The notes beneath the pieces are model-generated. The model ran no database searches. It worked only from the letters and a program-made list of their open reading frames with translations, and was not told the DNA's origin. Source: Nocardioides alpinus (GTDB lineage: Bacteria; Actinomycetota; Actinomycetes; Propionibacteriales; Nocardioidaceae). From it: a DNA stretch of 64,000 bases. Location of the stretch: positions 84,543-148,542 of the forward strand of contig NZ_FOKC01000011.1 in assembly GCF_900112035.1 (NCBI RefSeq), in the 5' to 3' direction. Numbering within the stretch: the stretch's first letter is position 1; each line of letters begins with the position of its first letter. The translations under genes were made by a program, and so were the position numbers. This document shows, in pieces, positions 50,504-58,455 of the stretch.

Positions 50504-51378
50504 CGACGCAGGCCGGACCGCGGACGCGGGTGGGAGAGGGCGGCGGGCCGGACGACGGCGCGTCCACCTCGCGCCACGGACCCGTCGCCCAGCTCCTGAT
50601 CGCCTGGTCCCCGCTGAGCGCGATCCTCGTCGCCTACTGGTTGGCGCAGTGGATCACCGCACCGCTCGGCGACGGGGACGCCGACAGCACCAACCGGGTC
50701 GGTGCCGGGCTCCACGTCCTGGGGCCGGCGCGTGCCGACGAGGTGCTCGTCGGCACGGTCCCGACGGTCTGGCTGCAGGAGCGGTTCGCAGCCGGGTCCC
50801 CCCAGTGGTGGGACGCCGTGGCAGCGCTGGTCTACGTCACCCACTTCGTCGCGATCCCGCTCGTGACCGCGGTGGCGTGGTTCGCGCTGCGTCACCGCTT
50901 CCGCGAGTGGGTGGTGGCGGTGCTGACGATGTCGCTCGTCGGCATCGTGGGCTACATCGGCTATCCCGCCGCTCCCCCGTGGCTGGCGTCCGAGCGTGGC
51001 GACATCGGTGACGTCGCCCGCATCTCGGGGATCGGGTGGGACGTGATGCACCTCGACGTCGTGCGCCGGCTCACTGAGCTCGGGCAGTCCGGCAGCAACC
51101 CCGTCGCGGCCATGCCGTCCCTGCACGCGGGCGCAGCACTGCTGGTCGCGCTCTTCCTCTGGCCATCGGTGTCGCGGAGCATGCGCGCGGCGCTGGCGGC
51201 GTACGCCGTGGCGATGGCGGTCACGCTCGTCTACACCGGCGAGCACTACGTGGTCGACGTCCTCGCCGGCTGGCTGCTCGCCGCGCTGGCGGCGGCAGCG
51301 GCCGTGGCCGTGCGTCGGGGCCGTGACGCAGCGCGGCCCAGAGACCCATCCGCTCCGGACGAACGAGGTGCCCCATGA
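50500..51378 (+). CDS. PAP2-superfamily membrane phosphatase
   Basis: A 292-residue membrane phosphatase or phosphotransferase. Six hydrophobic segments carry the PAP2 motifs PSLHAGAALLV (residues about 205-215) and TGEHYVVDVLAGW. In lipid pathways PAP2 enzymes remove phosphate from isoprenyl or phospho-sugar intermediates; in this carotenoid operon it may release farnesol or prenyl phosphates, an inference. GTG 50500 overlaps the CrtO-like gene and the 3' end overlaps idi. Confidence 0.8.
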   Translation: MTTQAGPRTRVGEGGGPDDGASTSRHGPVAQLLIAWSPLSAILVAYWLAQWITAPLGDGDADSTNRVGAGLHVLGPARADEVLVGTVPTVWLQERFAAGSPQWWDAVAALVYVTHFVAIPLVTAVAWFALRHRFREWVVAVLTMSLVGIVGYIGYPAAPPWLASERGDIGDVARISGIGWDVMHLDVVRRLTELGQSGSNPVAAMPSLHAGAALLVALFLWPSVSRSMRAALAAYAVAMAVTLVYTGEHYVVDVLAGWLLAALAAAAAVAVRRGRDAARPRDPSAPDERGAP

Positions 51379-51971
51379 CATCCCCCGCCCCCACCCGGAC
51401 CGAGTCCGTGGTGCTCCTCGACGAGCACGGCCGCGCCATCGGCACTGCCGACAAGACGACCGTGCACTCCGCGGAGACCCCGCTGCACCTCGCCTTCTCC
51501 TGCTACCTCTTCGACGACGACGGCAACGTCCTCATCACCCGACGGGCACTGCACAAGCGCACGTTCGCGGGCGTGTGGACCAACGCGTGCTGCGGTCACC
51601 CCGGTCCGGGCGAGGACCTCGAGGCCGCTGTGCGCCGGCGCGTCGACCAGGAGCTCGGCATCGGCCTCGGACAGCTGCGCCTGCTGCTGCCGTCCTTCCG
51701 CTACCGCGCCGAGCAGGACGGGGTCGTCGAGAACGAGATGTGCCCGGTCTTCGCGGCGCGGGTGCCCGGCACGCGCCCCGCGGTGCACCCCGATGCCGAG
51801 GAGGTCGCCGAGGCGCTCTGGGAGCCGTGGCCGTCGTTCCGACTCGGCGTGCTGGACGGCTCTCGCGAGGTGTCGGCGTGGTGCCGCGAGCAGGTCCACC
51901 AGCTTCCCGAGGACCCCGCGTCCGCGGCGGCGGCACCGGCGGACGACCTGCCTCCTGCTGCGCGCGACTGA
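51375..51971 (+). CDS. idi: Isopentenyl diphosphate isomerase (type I)
   Basis: A 198-residue Nudix-family isomerase supplying dimethylallyl diphosphate to the crtE step. NACCGHPGPGE holds the conserved cysteine and metal-binding residues, HLAFSCYLFDDDG the N-terminal core, and VENEMCPVF the second acidic cluster with the catalytic Glu region. ATG 51375 overlaps the PAP2 stop, closing the operon. The next gene converges 25 nt away. Confidence 0.92.
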   Translation: MTSPAPTRTESVVLLDEHGRAIGTADKTTVHSAETPLHLAFSCYLFDDDGNVLITRRALHKRTFAGVWTNACCGHPGPGEDLEAAVRRRVDQELGIGLGQLRLLLPSFRYRAEQDGVVENEMCPVFAARVPGTRPAVHPDAEEVAEALWEPWPSFRLGVLDGSREVSAWCREQVHQLPEDPASAAAAPADDLPPAARD

Positions 51972-51995
51972 GCCCAGCCCACCCCACCCGGCCGC

Positions 51996-52370
51996 TCAGG
52001 CCCGGCGGATCCGGATCGCGCCCCTGGCCGTGGACGGGTCGACGACGCGCCCGCCCTGGGTGATCACGACCTCGCCGCGGTCGACGAGTCGGCGGGCGGC
52101 CCGCCGGGCAGGCTCCATCAACTCGCGCCAGGCGTCCTCGTCGGCCCCCCCGACGAGACGGGCCGCGTCGGAGGGACAGATGGTGGCCGTACGGGCGCGT
52201 TGGGCGAGCAGGTCGGTGATCGCCGCCTCGAGGCGGCGGTCGACGTCACCGACGCCCCGCTTGCGGCACGCCGTCGAGCAGTAGCGCACCTGGTCCCAGT
52301 CGCGCTCCCACTTCTTGCGCCACTCGATCGTGCGGCCGCAGGACTGACAGGTCTTGGGCTCCGGGGGCAT
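51996..52370 (-). CDS. DUF2256-DUF3253 fusion protein
   Basis: A 124-residue soluble protein. CQSCGRTIEWRKKWERDWDQ and VRYCSTACR form the DUF2256 zinc ribbon (four cysteines), and the C-terminal half (LVDRGEVVITQGGRVVDPST) is a DUF3253 winged-helix-like unit. Such proteins are probably nucleic-acid-binding, but nothing specific is known. ATG 52370. It is convergent with the carotenoid operon and separated from the next gene by 51 nt. Confidence 0.87.
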   Translation of the reverse strand: MPPEPKTCQSCGRTIEWRKKWERDWDQVRYCSTACRKRGVGDVDRRLEAAITDLLAQRARTATICPSDAARLVGGADEDAWRELMEPARRAARRLVDRGEVVITQGGRVVDPSTARGAIRIRRA

Positions 52371-52421
52371 GGCTCCAGTGTGCAGGCACCCCCCTTTTGA
52401 CGTGCACGGTTGACTGGAGGC

Positions 52422-53399
52422 ATGCGCGCACTCGTACAGCCCCAGTTCGGTGACCCCTCCGAGGTCCTGTCGGTCCAGGAGCTCCCCGACCCCGTGCCCG
52501 GGCCGGGCCAGGTGCTGGTCCGGGTCCTGCTGTCACCGATCCACAACCACGACCTGTGGACGGTCCGGGGCAGCTACGGCTTCAAGCCCGAGATGCCGGC
52601 GCGTGCGGGCACCGAGGCGGTCGGCGTCGTCGAGGCGCTCGGCGAGGGCGTCGAGGGCCTCACGGTCGGCCAGCGTGTCGCGAGCGGCGGCTCGTTCGGG
52701 GCGTGGGCCGAGCTCATCGTCGCCCCGGCCGCCGGCCTCATCCCGGTGCCGGACGCGATCGGCGACGAGGCAGCCGCCCAGCTGGTCTCGATGCCGTTCA
52801 GCGCGATCGCGCTGCTCGACTTCCTCGAGGTGTCCGAGGGCGACTGGATCGTGCAGAACGCCGCCAACGGCGCCGTGGGTCGCCTCCTCGCCCAGCTCGG
52901 CGAGGCGCGCGGCGTCCACGTCCTCGGACTCGTACGCCGGGCCGAGGGCGTCGACGAGCTGCGTGAGCAGGGCATCGAGCAGGTCGTCGCCACCGACGAC
53001 GACGGCTGGCGCGACCGGGTCCGCGAGATCGTCGGCGACGCCCCGATCGTCGCGGGCGTCGACTCCGTGGGTGGCTCCGCCGCGGGCGACGTGGTCTCGC
53101 TCCTGGCCGACGACGGCGTCCTCGTGGTCTTCGGTGCGATGGCGTCCCCCACCCTGGAGATCGGGTCGGGCGACGTGATCTTCAAGCAGGTCGTCATCAA
53201 GGGTTTCTGGGGCAGCAAGGTCTTCCCCGCAATGGACCGCGCGAAGCGCGCCGCGCTGATGGGGGAGCTCGTCAGCGGCATCGGCTCCGGCGCCCTGACG
53301 CTGCCGGTGGAGAAGGTCTACTCCCTGGACGAGATCGCCGAGGCCGCGCGGGCCAACCAGGCACCGGGGCGACGCGGCAAGGTCCTGCTCCGCCCCTGA
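52422..53399 (+). CDS. Zinc-independent MDR-family oxidoreductase (quinone oxidoreductase-like)
   Basis: A 325-residue medium-chain dehydrogenase. It lacks the zinc-ligand cysteines and carries the NADPH-binding AANGAVGRLLAQLG loop (NGAVGR replacing GxGxxG). AGTEAVGVVEALGEGVEGL and the PGRRGKVLLRP end agree with quinone oxidoreductases of the MDR type. The substrate is unknown. The ATG 52422 follows CTGGAGG. It is divergent from the DUF2256 gene and reads towards Usp. Confidence 0.85.
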   Translation: MRALVQPQFGDPSEVLSVQELPDPVPGPGQVLVRVLLSPIHNHDLWTVRGSYGFKPEMPARAGTEAVGVVEALGEGVEGLTVGQRVASGGSFGAWAELIVAPAAGLIPVPDAIGDEAAAQLVSMPFSAIALLDFLEVSEGDWIVQNAANGAVGRLLAQLGEARGVHVLGLVRRAEGVDELREQGIEQVVATDDDGWRDRVREIVGDAPIVAGVDSVGGSAAGDVVSLLADDGVLVVFGAMASPTLEIGSGDVIFKQVVIKGFWGSKVFPAMDRAKRAALMGELVSGIGSGALTLPVEKVYSLDEIAEAARANQAPGRRGKVLLRP

Positions 53400-53414
53400 C
53401 CCGACAGTCCGGGC

Positions 53415-54269
53415 TCAGCGCACCACGGCGACCGGGCAGGTGGCTCGGTGCAGGACGGCCTGGCTGACCGACCCGAGCAGCAGGCCGCTGAAGTAGCCCA
53501 GCCCGCGCGAGCCCACCACGACCAGCGAGGCGCTGGCGGAGGCGTCCACCAGGCACCGCTCGGGTGCGACCGCGACGACCTCCTGCTCCAGGCGTACGTC
53601 GGGGTGGTCCTCCCGGACGCCCGCGATGCTCTCCGAGAGCAGTCGCTCGCGCTCGTCGGTCTCCACGCTGCGTGGCGTGCTCGCCCACACGTCGGTGGAC
53701 GGCACCCGGACGTGGAAGCCGTGGATCGCGACGACCGTCTCGCCGGTGGTCTCGGCCCGCCGGCAGGCGTACTCGAGCGCCGCGGCGCTGGTGCGCGACC
53801 CGTCGATGCCGACGATGATGCGCCGGGCTGCGCTGTCGCGCGGCTCCCGCACGACCACGACGGGGCAGGTGGCGTGGCGTGCGAGGTGCTGGCTCACCGA
53901 GCCGATCAGGGCCTCGCCCGCCGCTCCGTGTCCCTGGCTGCCGATCACGAGCGCCGAGGCGGACTCGGCCGCCAGCAGCAGCTCGGACACGACGGGGCCG
54001 GTGCGTTGCTCGGTGATCGCATTCGTCACGCCCTCGTCGGCCAGCGTCTTCTCGGCCTCCTCCAGGAGCGCCGAGGAGTCGAGGACGTAGCCCTCGGTCA
54101 CGACGACCATTCCGCCCACACCTCCCCACGTCGGCGGCAGGATCTCGTTGACGGCAAGGACGCGCACCGGCGTGCCGGTGCGGAGGGACTCACGTGCGGT
54201 CCAGATCAGGGCGCGTCGGGCGTCGGCGGAACCGTCGTACGCCACGAGGAGGGGCAGTGTCGTTGTCAT
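53415..54269 (-). CDS. Tandem universal stress protein
   Basis: A 284-residue protein with two UspA domains (residues about 5-145 and 152-284). VIGSQGHGAAGEALIGSVSQ and VVGSRGLGYFSGLLLGSVSQ are the ATP-binding GSxGxG loops at each domain's end. Tandem Usp proteins in actinobacteria often respond to hypoxia via the DosR system. A matching palindrome lies in the divergent region at 54327-54340. ATG 54269 follows GGAGG. Confidence 0.9.
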   Translation of the reverse strand: MTTTLPLLVAYDGSADARRALIWTARESLRTGTPVRVLAVNEILPPTWGGVGGMVVVTEGYVLDSSALLEEAEKTLADEGVTNAITEQRTGPVVSELLLAAESASALVIGSQGHGAAGEALIGSVSQHLARHATCPVVVVREPRDSAARRIIVGIDGSRTSAAALEYACRRAETTGETVVAIHGFHVRVPSTDVWASTPRSVETDERERLLSESIAGVREDHPDVRLEQEVVAVAPERCLVDASASASLVVVGSRGLGYFSGLLLGSVSQAVLHRATCPVAVVR

Positions 54270-54326
54270 GCCTCCAGCCTCGCGCCGGCCGAGCGACGGG
54301 GGCAGAGGCGTTGGTCCCGGCCCCGT

Positions 54327-54340
54327 GGGACCAGGGTCCC
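54327..54340. promoter_or_regulatory. DosR-box-like palindrome between usp and SRPBCC genes
   Basis: GGGACCAGGGTCCC, two 6-bp arms around AG. The spacing equals that of the mycobacterial DosR box core GGGACT-WW-AGTCCC. A larger repeat, TGGTCCC-N8-GGGACCA, overlaps it (54312-54333). It lies 58 nt upstream of the usp start and 30 nt upstream of the SRPBCC ATG. Confidence 0.6.
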
Positions 54341-54369
54341 GCCGCGCGACCGCTCCGTAGGGTGGCGCC

Positions 54370-54864
54370 ATGACGCGCCCCATGACAGTCAGCGCCAGCA
54401 CCGTCGTGTCGGCGACGCCCGACGCGATCTACGCGCAGGTGGCCGACCCGTCGCAGATGCCCCGGTGGAGCCCCGAGAACGTCGCAGGCGACGTCCCGGC
54501 CCCCGGGTCACCGCTGTCGGTCGGCGACGCGTTCGTCGGCACCAACAGGCGGGGCCGCGCGAGCTGGTCCACCCGCTGCGTCGTCACGCGCGCCGAACCG
54601 GGCCGGGAGTTCGCCTTCAAGGTCCGCCAGATCGGTCTGCGCAGCCCCCGTCTCACCAGCCGGGTGGCGACGTGGACCTACACGTTCGAGCCGGTGGCGG
54701 GCGGCACCCGCGTCACCGAGACGTGGACCGACGACCGCCGTTGGCCGGACGTGATCGCCGCCGCCTTCGACAAGGTCGCGACGGGTGGACAGCACTTCCA
54801 CCAGTTCCAGCAGCGCAACATCGCCACGACGCTCCAGCGGCTGAAGGCCGACCTCGAGTCCTGA
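54370..54864 (+). CDS. SRPBCC-family (START-like) protein
   Basis: A 164-residue protein with the SRPBCC ligand-binding fold: the opening SASTVVSATPDAIYAQVADP, the strand WTYTFEPVAGGTRVTETW and a long final helix. Such proteins bind hydrophobic ligands. TAGGGT at 54358-54363 is a -10-like hexamer that places transcription start on the ATG itself, so the mRNA may be leaderless. It shares the DosR-like box with usp. The ligand is unknown. Confidence 0.8.
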   Translation: MTRPMTVSASTVVSATPDAIYAQVADPSQMPRWSPENVAGDVPAPGSPLSVGDAFVGTNRRGRASWSTRCVVTRAEPGREFAFKVRQIGLRSPRLTSRVATWTYTFEPVAGGTRVTETWTDDRRWPDVIAAAFDKVATGGQHFHQFQQRNIATTLQRLKADLES

Positions 54865-54879
54865 GGCAGCGGTGCCGGG

Positions 54880-55203
54880 TCAGTCGACCTGCATCTCGCC
54901 GAGCTCGGACCAGTCCGCCTGGTCGACCTCCTGGCTGACGATCCTCGGCGTGGACGCGAGGTACGGCGGCAGCTCGGCCTGCGCGGCCTTGAAGTGCGCG
55001 GAGCCCACGTGGGCACCACCCGCCTCGCCGTCGCGGAACGCCTCGACCAGGACGTACTCGTTCGGGTCGTCGAGGCTGCGCGACCAGTCGAACCACAAGC
55101 AGCCGTCCTCTGCCCGGGTGGCCTCGGTGAAGGCACGGGAGATCTCCGGCCACGCCTCGGCGTGCTCGGGGCGGACGGCGAACTTGGCGGTGATGAAGAT
55201 CAA
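54880..55203 (-). CDS. Antibiotic-biosynthesis-monooxygenase-type (ABM) small protein
   Basis: A 107-residue ABM-domain protein: IFITAKFAVRPEHAEAWPEI opens the ferredoxin-like fold and GCLWFDWSRS with EYVLVEAF are the conserved strands. Family members oxidise quinols, polyketides or heme, often as dimers. Whether this one is an enzyme is unknown. It converges with the SRPBCC gene; the next gene, catalase, diverges from it. Confidence 0.82.
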   Translation of the reverse strand: MIFITAKFAVRPEHAEAWPEISRAFTEATRAEDGCLWFDWSRSLDDPNEYVLVEAFRDGEAGGAHVGSAHFKAAQAELPPYLASTPRIVSQEVDQADWSELGEMQVD

Positions 55204-55352
55204 GACGTCTCCTCCGAAGGGGGGTGGGTCGGACGCTCACGACCCTACTGACAGCCCATGGGGTGTGACCGGCTCCGGGTCCCGCGCCTAGCGTCGAGGA
55301 CCGGGCGCGCTCGCGCGTCCCCCACCACTCTTGACCACTCTTGGGAGACCCC

Positions 55353-57428
55353 ATGCCGAACAAGCGACCGAGCAACACCCCCGACCAGCGCGGCGAGGGC
55401 GACGAGCTGCACCAGGGCGTCAAGCGCGGCGAGCGCATGACGACCGCGACGGGGACCCCGCTGGGCGACGGGCAGAACTCGCTCAAGGTCGGCGACCGCG
55501 GACCCACCCTGCTCGAGGACTTCGCCTTCCGCGACAAGATGTTCCACTTCGACCACGAGCGGATCCCGGAGCGGGTCGTGCACGCGCGCGGCTACAGCGC
55601 CCACGGCACCCTCGAGTGCCTCGACGCGATCCCCGACCTGACGCGGGCGGCGCCGTTCGCCACGAAGGGCAAGACGACCGAGGCCTTCGTGCGGTTCTCC
55701 ACCGTGGCCGGCAACCTCGGCTCCCCCGACCTCGCCCGTGACGTCCGGGGCTTCGCGGTGAAGATGTACACCGAGGAGGGCAACTGGGACCTCGTCGGCA
55801 ACAACATCCCGGTCTTCTTCATCCAGGACGCGACCAAGTTCCCCGACCTCGTCCACGCAGTGAAGGAGGAGCAGGACCGCGGCTGGCCGCAGGCGGCCTC
55901 GGCCCACGACACGTTCTGGGACTTCGTGTCCCTGATGCCGGAGTCGACCCACATGCTGATGTGGGCGATGAGCGACCGCGCGATCCCGCGCTCGTTCCGC
56001 TTCATGGAGGGCTTCGGCGTCCACACCTACCGCTTCGTCAACGCAGAGGGCGACGACACCTTCGTCAAGTTCCACTGGAAGCCGCGCCAGGGCATGCAGT
56101 CGGTGGTCTGGAACGAGGCGCTCAAGATCAACGGCGCCGACCCCGACTTCCACCGTCGCGACCTCCACGCAGCGATCGACAGCGGCGACTTCCCGCAGTG
56201 GGACCTCGGCGTGCAGGTCTTCGACGAGGCCTTCGCCGACGAGTTCGACTTCGACGTCCTCGACGCGACCAAGATCATCCCCGAGGAGATCCTGCCGGTG
56301 CGGATCATCGCGCGGCTCACCCTCGACCGGAACGTCGACAACATGTTCGCAGAGAACGAGCAGGTCGCCTTCGGCACCCACAACGTCATCCCGGGCATCG
56401 ACTTCAGCAACGACCCGCTGCTGCAGGGGCGCAACTTCTCCTACCTCGACACCCAGCTCAAGCGGCTCGGCAGCACCAACTTCACCCAGCTCCCGGTCAA
56501 CGCGCCCCGCTGCCCCGTCATGCACTTCCAGCGCGACGGCCACATGCAGACCGACCCGCAGCTCGGCCGCGGCAACTACGAACCCAACTCGCTGACCGGT
56601 GATGACCGCGGCCCGCGGGCCGACGTCGTCCACGGCTACCAGAGCGTGATGCGCGAGGAGGCGGGTCCGACCCGTCGCCTGCGGGCCGCGTCGTTCGCCG
56701 ACCACTACAGCCAGGCCCGCCAGTTCTTCCTCAGCCAGACCGAGGTCGAGCAGGGCCACATCGTCGACGCCTTCTCCTTCGAGCTCGCCAAGGTGGAGGA
56801 CCCGAAGATCCGCGTCCGGATGCTCGGCAACCTGCGCAACGTCCACGACGACCTCGCCCAGGGCGTGGCCGACAAGCTGGCGATGCCGCTGCCCGAGGCG
56901 GCAGAGGCAGCGGTGCCGACGCGCACCGACCTGCCGGAGTCGCCCGCGCTGAGCATCCTGCGCAACGGACCGGAGTCCTTCGCCGGCCGCAAGCTCGGTG
57001 TGCTGGTGACCCACGGCAGCGACAAGGTCGTGGTCAACGCGGTCGCCGCGGCGTTCGAGGACGCCGGTGCGGTCGTGGAGTACGTCGCTCCCGCGATCGG
57101 CCCGGTCAAGCTCAAGGGGGGCGGCACGCTGACGCCCGACCACGCCATCGACGGCGGTCCGTCGGTGCTGTTCGACGCGGTGGCGCTGCTGCCGTCGGCC
57201 GACGGTGCGAGCGACCTCGCCGGGCGCGCGAGCGCGCAGGACTTCGTCAGCGACGCCTTCGCCCACCACAAGCTCGTCGGGCTGGGCGCCGACGCCGCCG
57301 CCCTGCTGGCCGCGGCGGGGGTGGAGCCGGACGAGGGCTTCCTCGACCTCGCCTCCACCGACGACGCGACCGTGTTCGTCACCCGCTGCGCCTCGCTGAG
57401 GCACTGGGAGCGCGACGTCCGTGCGTGA
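55353..57428 (+). CDS. Large-subunit (clade 2, HPII-like) catalase
   Basis: A 691-residue catalase that disproportionates hydrogen peroxide. RVVHARGYSAHG (residues about 71-82) carries the catalytic His, FVRFSTVAGNLGSPD the Asn region, and FSYLDTQ the heme-ligand Tyr. From about residue 545 a flavodoxin/DJ-1-like C-terminal domain follows (GRKLGVLVTHGSDKVVVNAV), typical of HPII. ATG 55353 is preceded by GGGAG. It is the first of a four-gene chain since the next gene overlaps it. An apparent -10 TAGCGT lies at 55289-55294. Confidence 0.93.
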   Translation: MPNKRPSNTPDQRGEGDELHQGVKRGERMTTATGTPLGDGQNSLKVGDRGPTLLEDFAFRDKMFHFDHERIPERVVHARGYSAHGTLECLDAIPDLTRAAPFATKGKTTEAFVRFSTVAGNLGSPDLARDVRGFAVKMYTEEGNWDLVGNNIPVFFIQDATKFPDLVHAVKEEQDRGWPQAASAHDTFWDFVSLMPESTHMLMWAMSDRAIPRSFRFMEGFGVHTYRFVNAEGDDTFVKFHWKPRQGMQSVVWNEALKINGADPDFHRRDLHAAIDSGDFPQWDLGVQVFDEAFADEFDFDVLDATKIIPEEILPVRIIARLTLDRNVDNMFAENEQVAFGTHNVIPGIDFSNDPLLQGRNFSYLDTQLKRLGSTNFTQLPVNAPRCPVMHFQRDGHMQTDPQLGRGNYEPNSLTGDDRGPRADVVHGYQSVMREEAGPTRRLRAASFADHYSQARQFFLSQTEVEQGHIVDAFSFELAKVEDPKIRVRMLGNLRNVHDDLAQGVADKLAMPLPEAAEAAVPTRTDLPESPALSILRNGPESFAGRKLGVLVTHGSDKVVVNAVAAAFEDAGAVVEYVAPAIGPVKLKGGGTLTPDHAIDGGPSVLFDAVALLPSADGASDLAGRASAQDFVSDAFAHHKLVGLGADAAALLAAAGVEPDEGFLDLASTDDATVFVTRCASLRHWERDVRA

Positions 57429-58455
57429 GCACCGGCCCGTGCTGCTCGGCGGTCGCACCGACGCCGAGCAGCGCGCGCTGGCGGACCTCGTCGACCGCGC
57501 CCGCGAGGCGGCGGGCGACGTGCCTGCCGCGCTCGAGCTGGCCGAGGTGGTCGGCGGGCAGCTGCCGACCCCCGGCGACGGTCGTACGGGGCAGCTGTGG
57601 TCCGCGCTGGCCAGCGTGGCGGCAGCCGACCTGACCGTCGCACGCACGCTCGAGCCGCACCTCGACGCGCTCGCGATCCTGGAGCAGGCGGGCCTGACCG
57701 TCGAGCCGGGGACTTGGGGCGTCTTCGCGGCGGAGGGGCCGGGCGAGCCGCTGCGCGCGGAGCCCAGCGACACGACGTACGTCCTCAGCGGGCGCAAGCA
57801 CTGGTGCTCGCTGTCGAGCGTGCTCGACCGGGCGCTGATCAGTGCGCGGGTCGGTGACGAGCGACAGCTGTTCGCCGTCGACCTGACTGCTCCCGGGGTC
57901 TCCGCGGTGTCCGGCACGTGGGTGGCGCGGGGCCTGGCCGCGGTCGACTCGGGACCGGTCGACTTCACGGACGTGCCGGCGAGCGCGGTCGGCGCCCCGG
58001 GGTGGTACCTCGAGCGGCCGGGCTTCGCCTGGGGCGGCATCGGGGTCGCGGCCGTGTGGTTCGGCGGTGCCGTCGGGATCGCCCGCCGGATGCTGGCGGC
58101 CTCGGAGAGCCGACCGCCGGACCAGGTGGCACTGATGCACCTCGGCGCGGTCGACGCCCAGGTCCACGCAGCGCGCTGCGTCCTCGAGCAGGCGTCGTAC
58201 GCCGTCGACGCGGGGGTGCTGTCCGGATCGGCCGGGTGGCGCGCGGCGCTCCGGGTGCGCGAGGTCGTCGCGCTGGCCGCGGAGGACGTGCTGCGCCGCG
58301 CGGCGCACGGGCTCGGACCCGGTCCGCTCGCGACCGAAGAGGAGCACGCGCGCCGGGTGTCCGACCTCGAGCTCTACCTGCGCCAGTGGCACGCCGAGCG
58401 CGACCAGGTGGCGCTGGGACAGGACGTCGTGACCGGCGACGGGGCGCGGTGGTGA
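57421..58455 (+). CDS. Acyl-CoA dehydrogenase-like flavoprotein
   Basis: A 344-residue protein with an acyl-CoA dehydrogenase fold: WCSLSSVLDRALISARVG resembles the flavin-binding middle strand region, and the second half is helical (RRMLAASESRPPDQVALMHL, then AALRVREVVALAAEDVLRRA). It is shorter than typical enzymes (about 380 residues) and the usual catalytic Glu is not recognised, so activity is uncertain. GTG 57421 overlaps the catalase stop by 8 nt. It is the first of three genes that occur together, with PIG-L/methyltransferase and GT2. Confidence 0.8.
   Translation: MREHRPVLLGGRTDAEQRALADLVDRAREAAGDVPAALELAEVVGGQLPTPGDGRTGQLWSALASVAAADLTVARTLEPHLDALAILEQAGLTVEPGTWGVFAAEGPGEPLRAEPSDTTYVLSGRKHWCSLSSVLDRALISARVGDERQLFAVDLTAPGVSAVSGTWVARGLAAVDSGPVDFTDVPASAVGAPGWYLERPGFAWGGIGVAAVWFGGAVGIARRMLAASESRPPDQVALMHLGAVDAQVHAARCVLEQASYAVDAGVLSGSAGWRAALRVREVVALAAEDVLRRAAHGLGPGPLATEEEHARRVSDLELYLRQWHAERDQVALGQDVVTGDGARW

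Noticed and set aside
55250..55294. A degenerate thirteenth palindrome before catalase (CAGCCCATGGGGTGTGA) with TAGCGT at 55289
   Set aside because: The arms are broken by an extra base and do not fit the 17-bp pattern. The -10 is good but common in actinobacteria.
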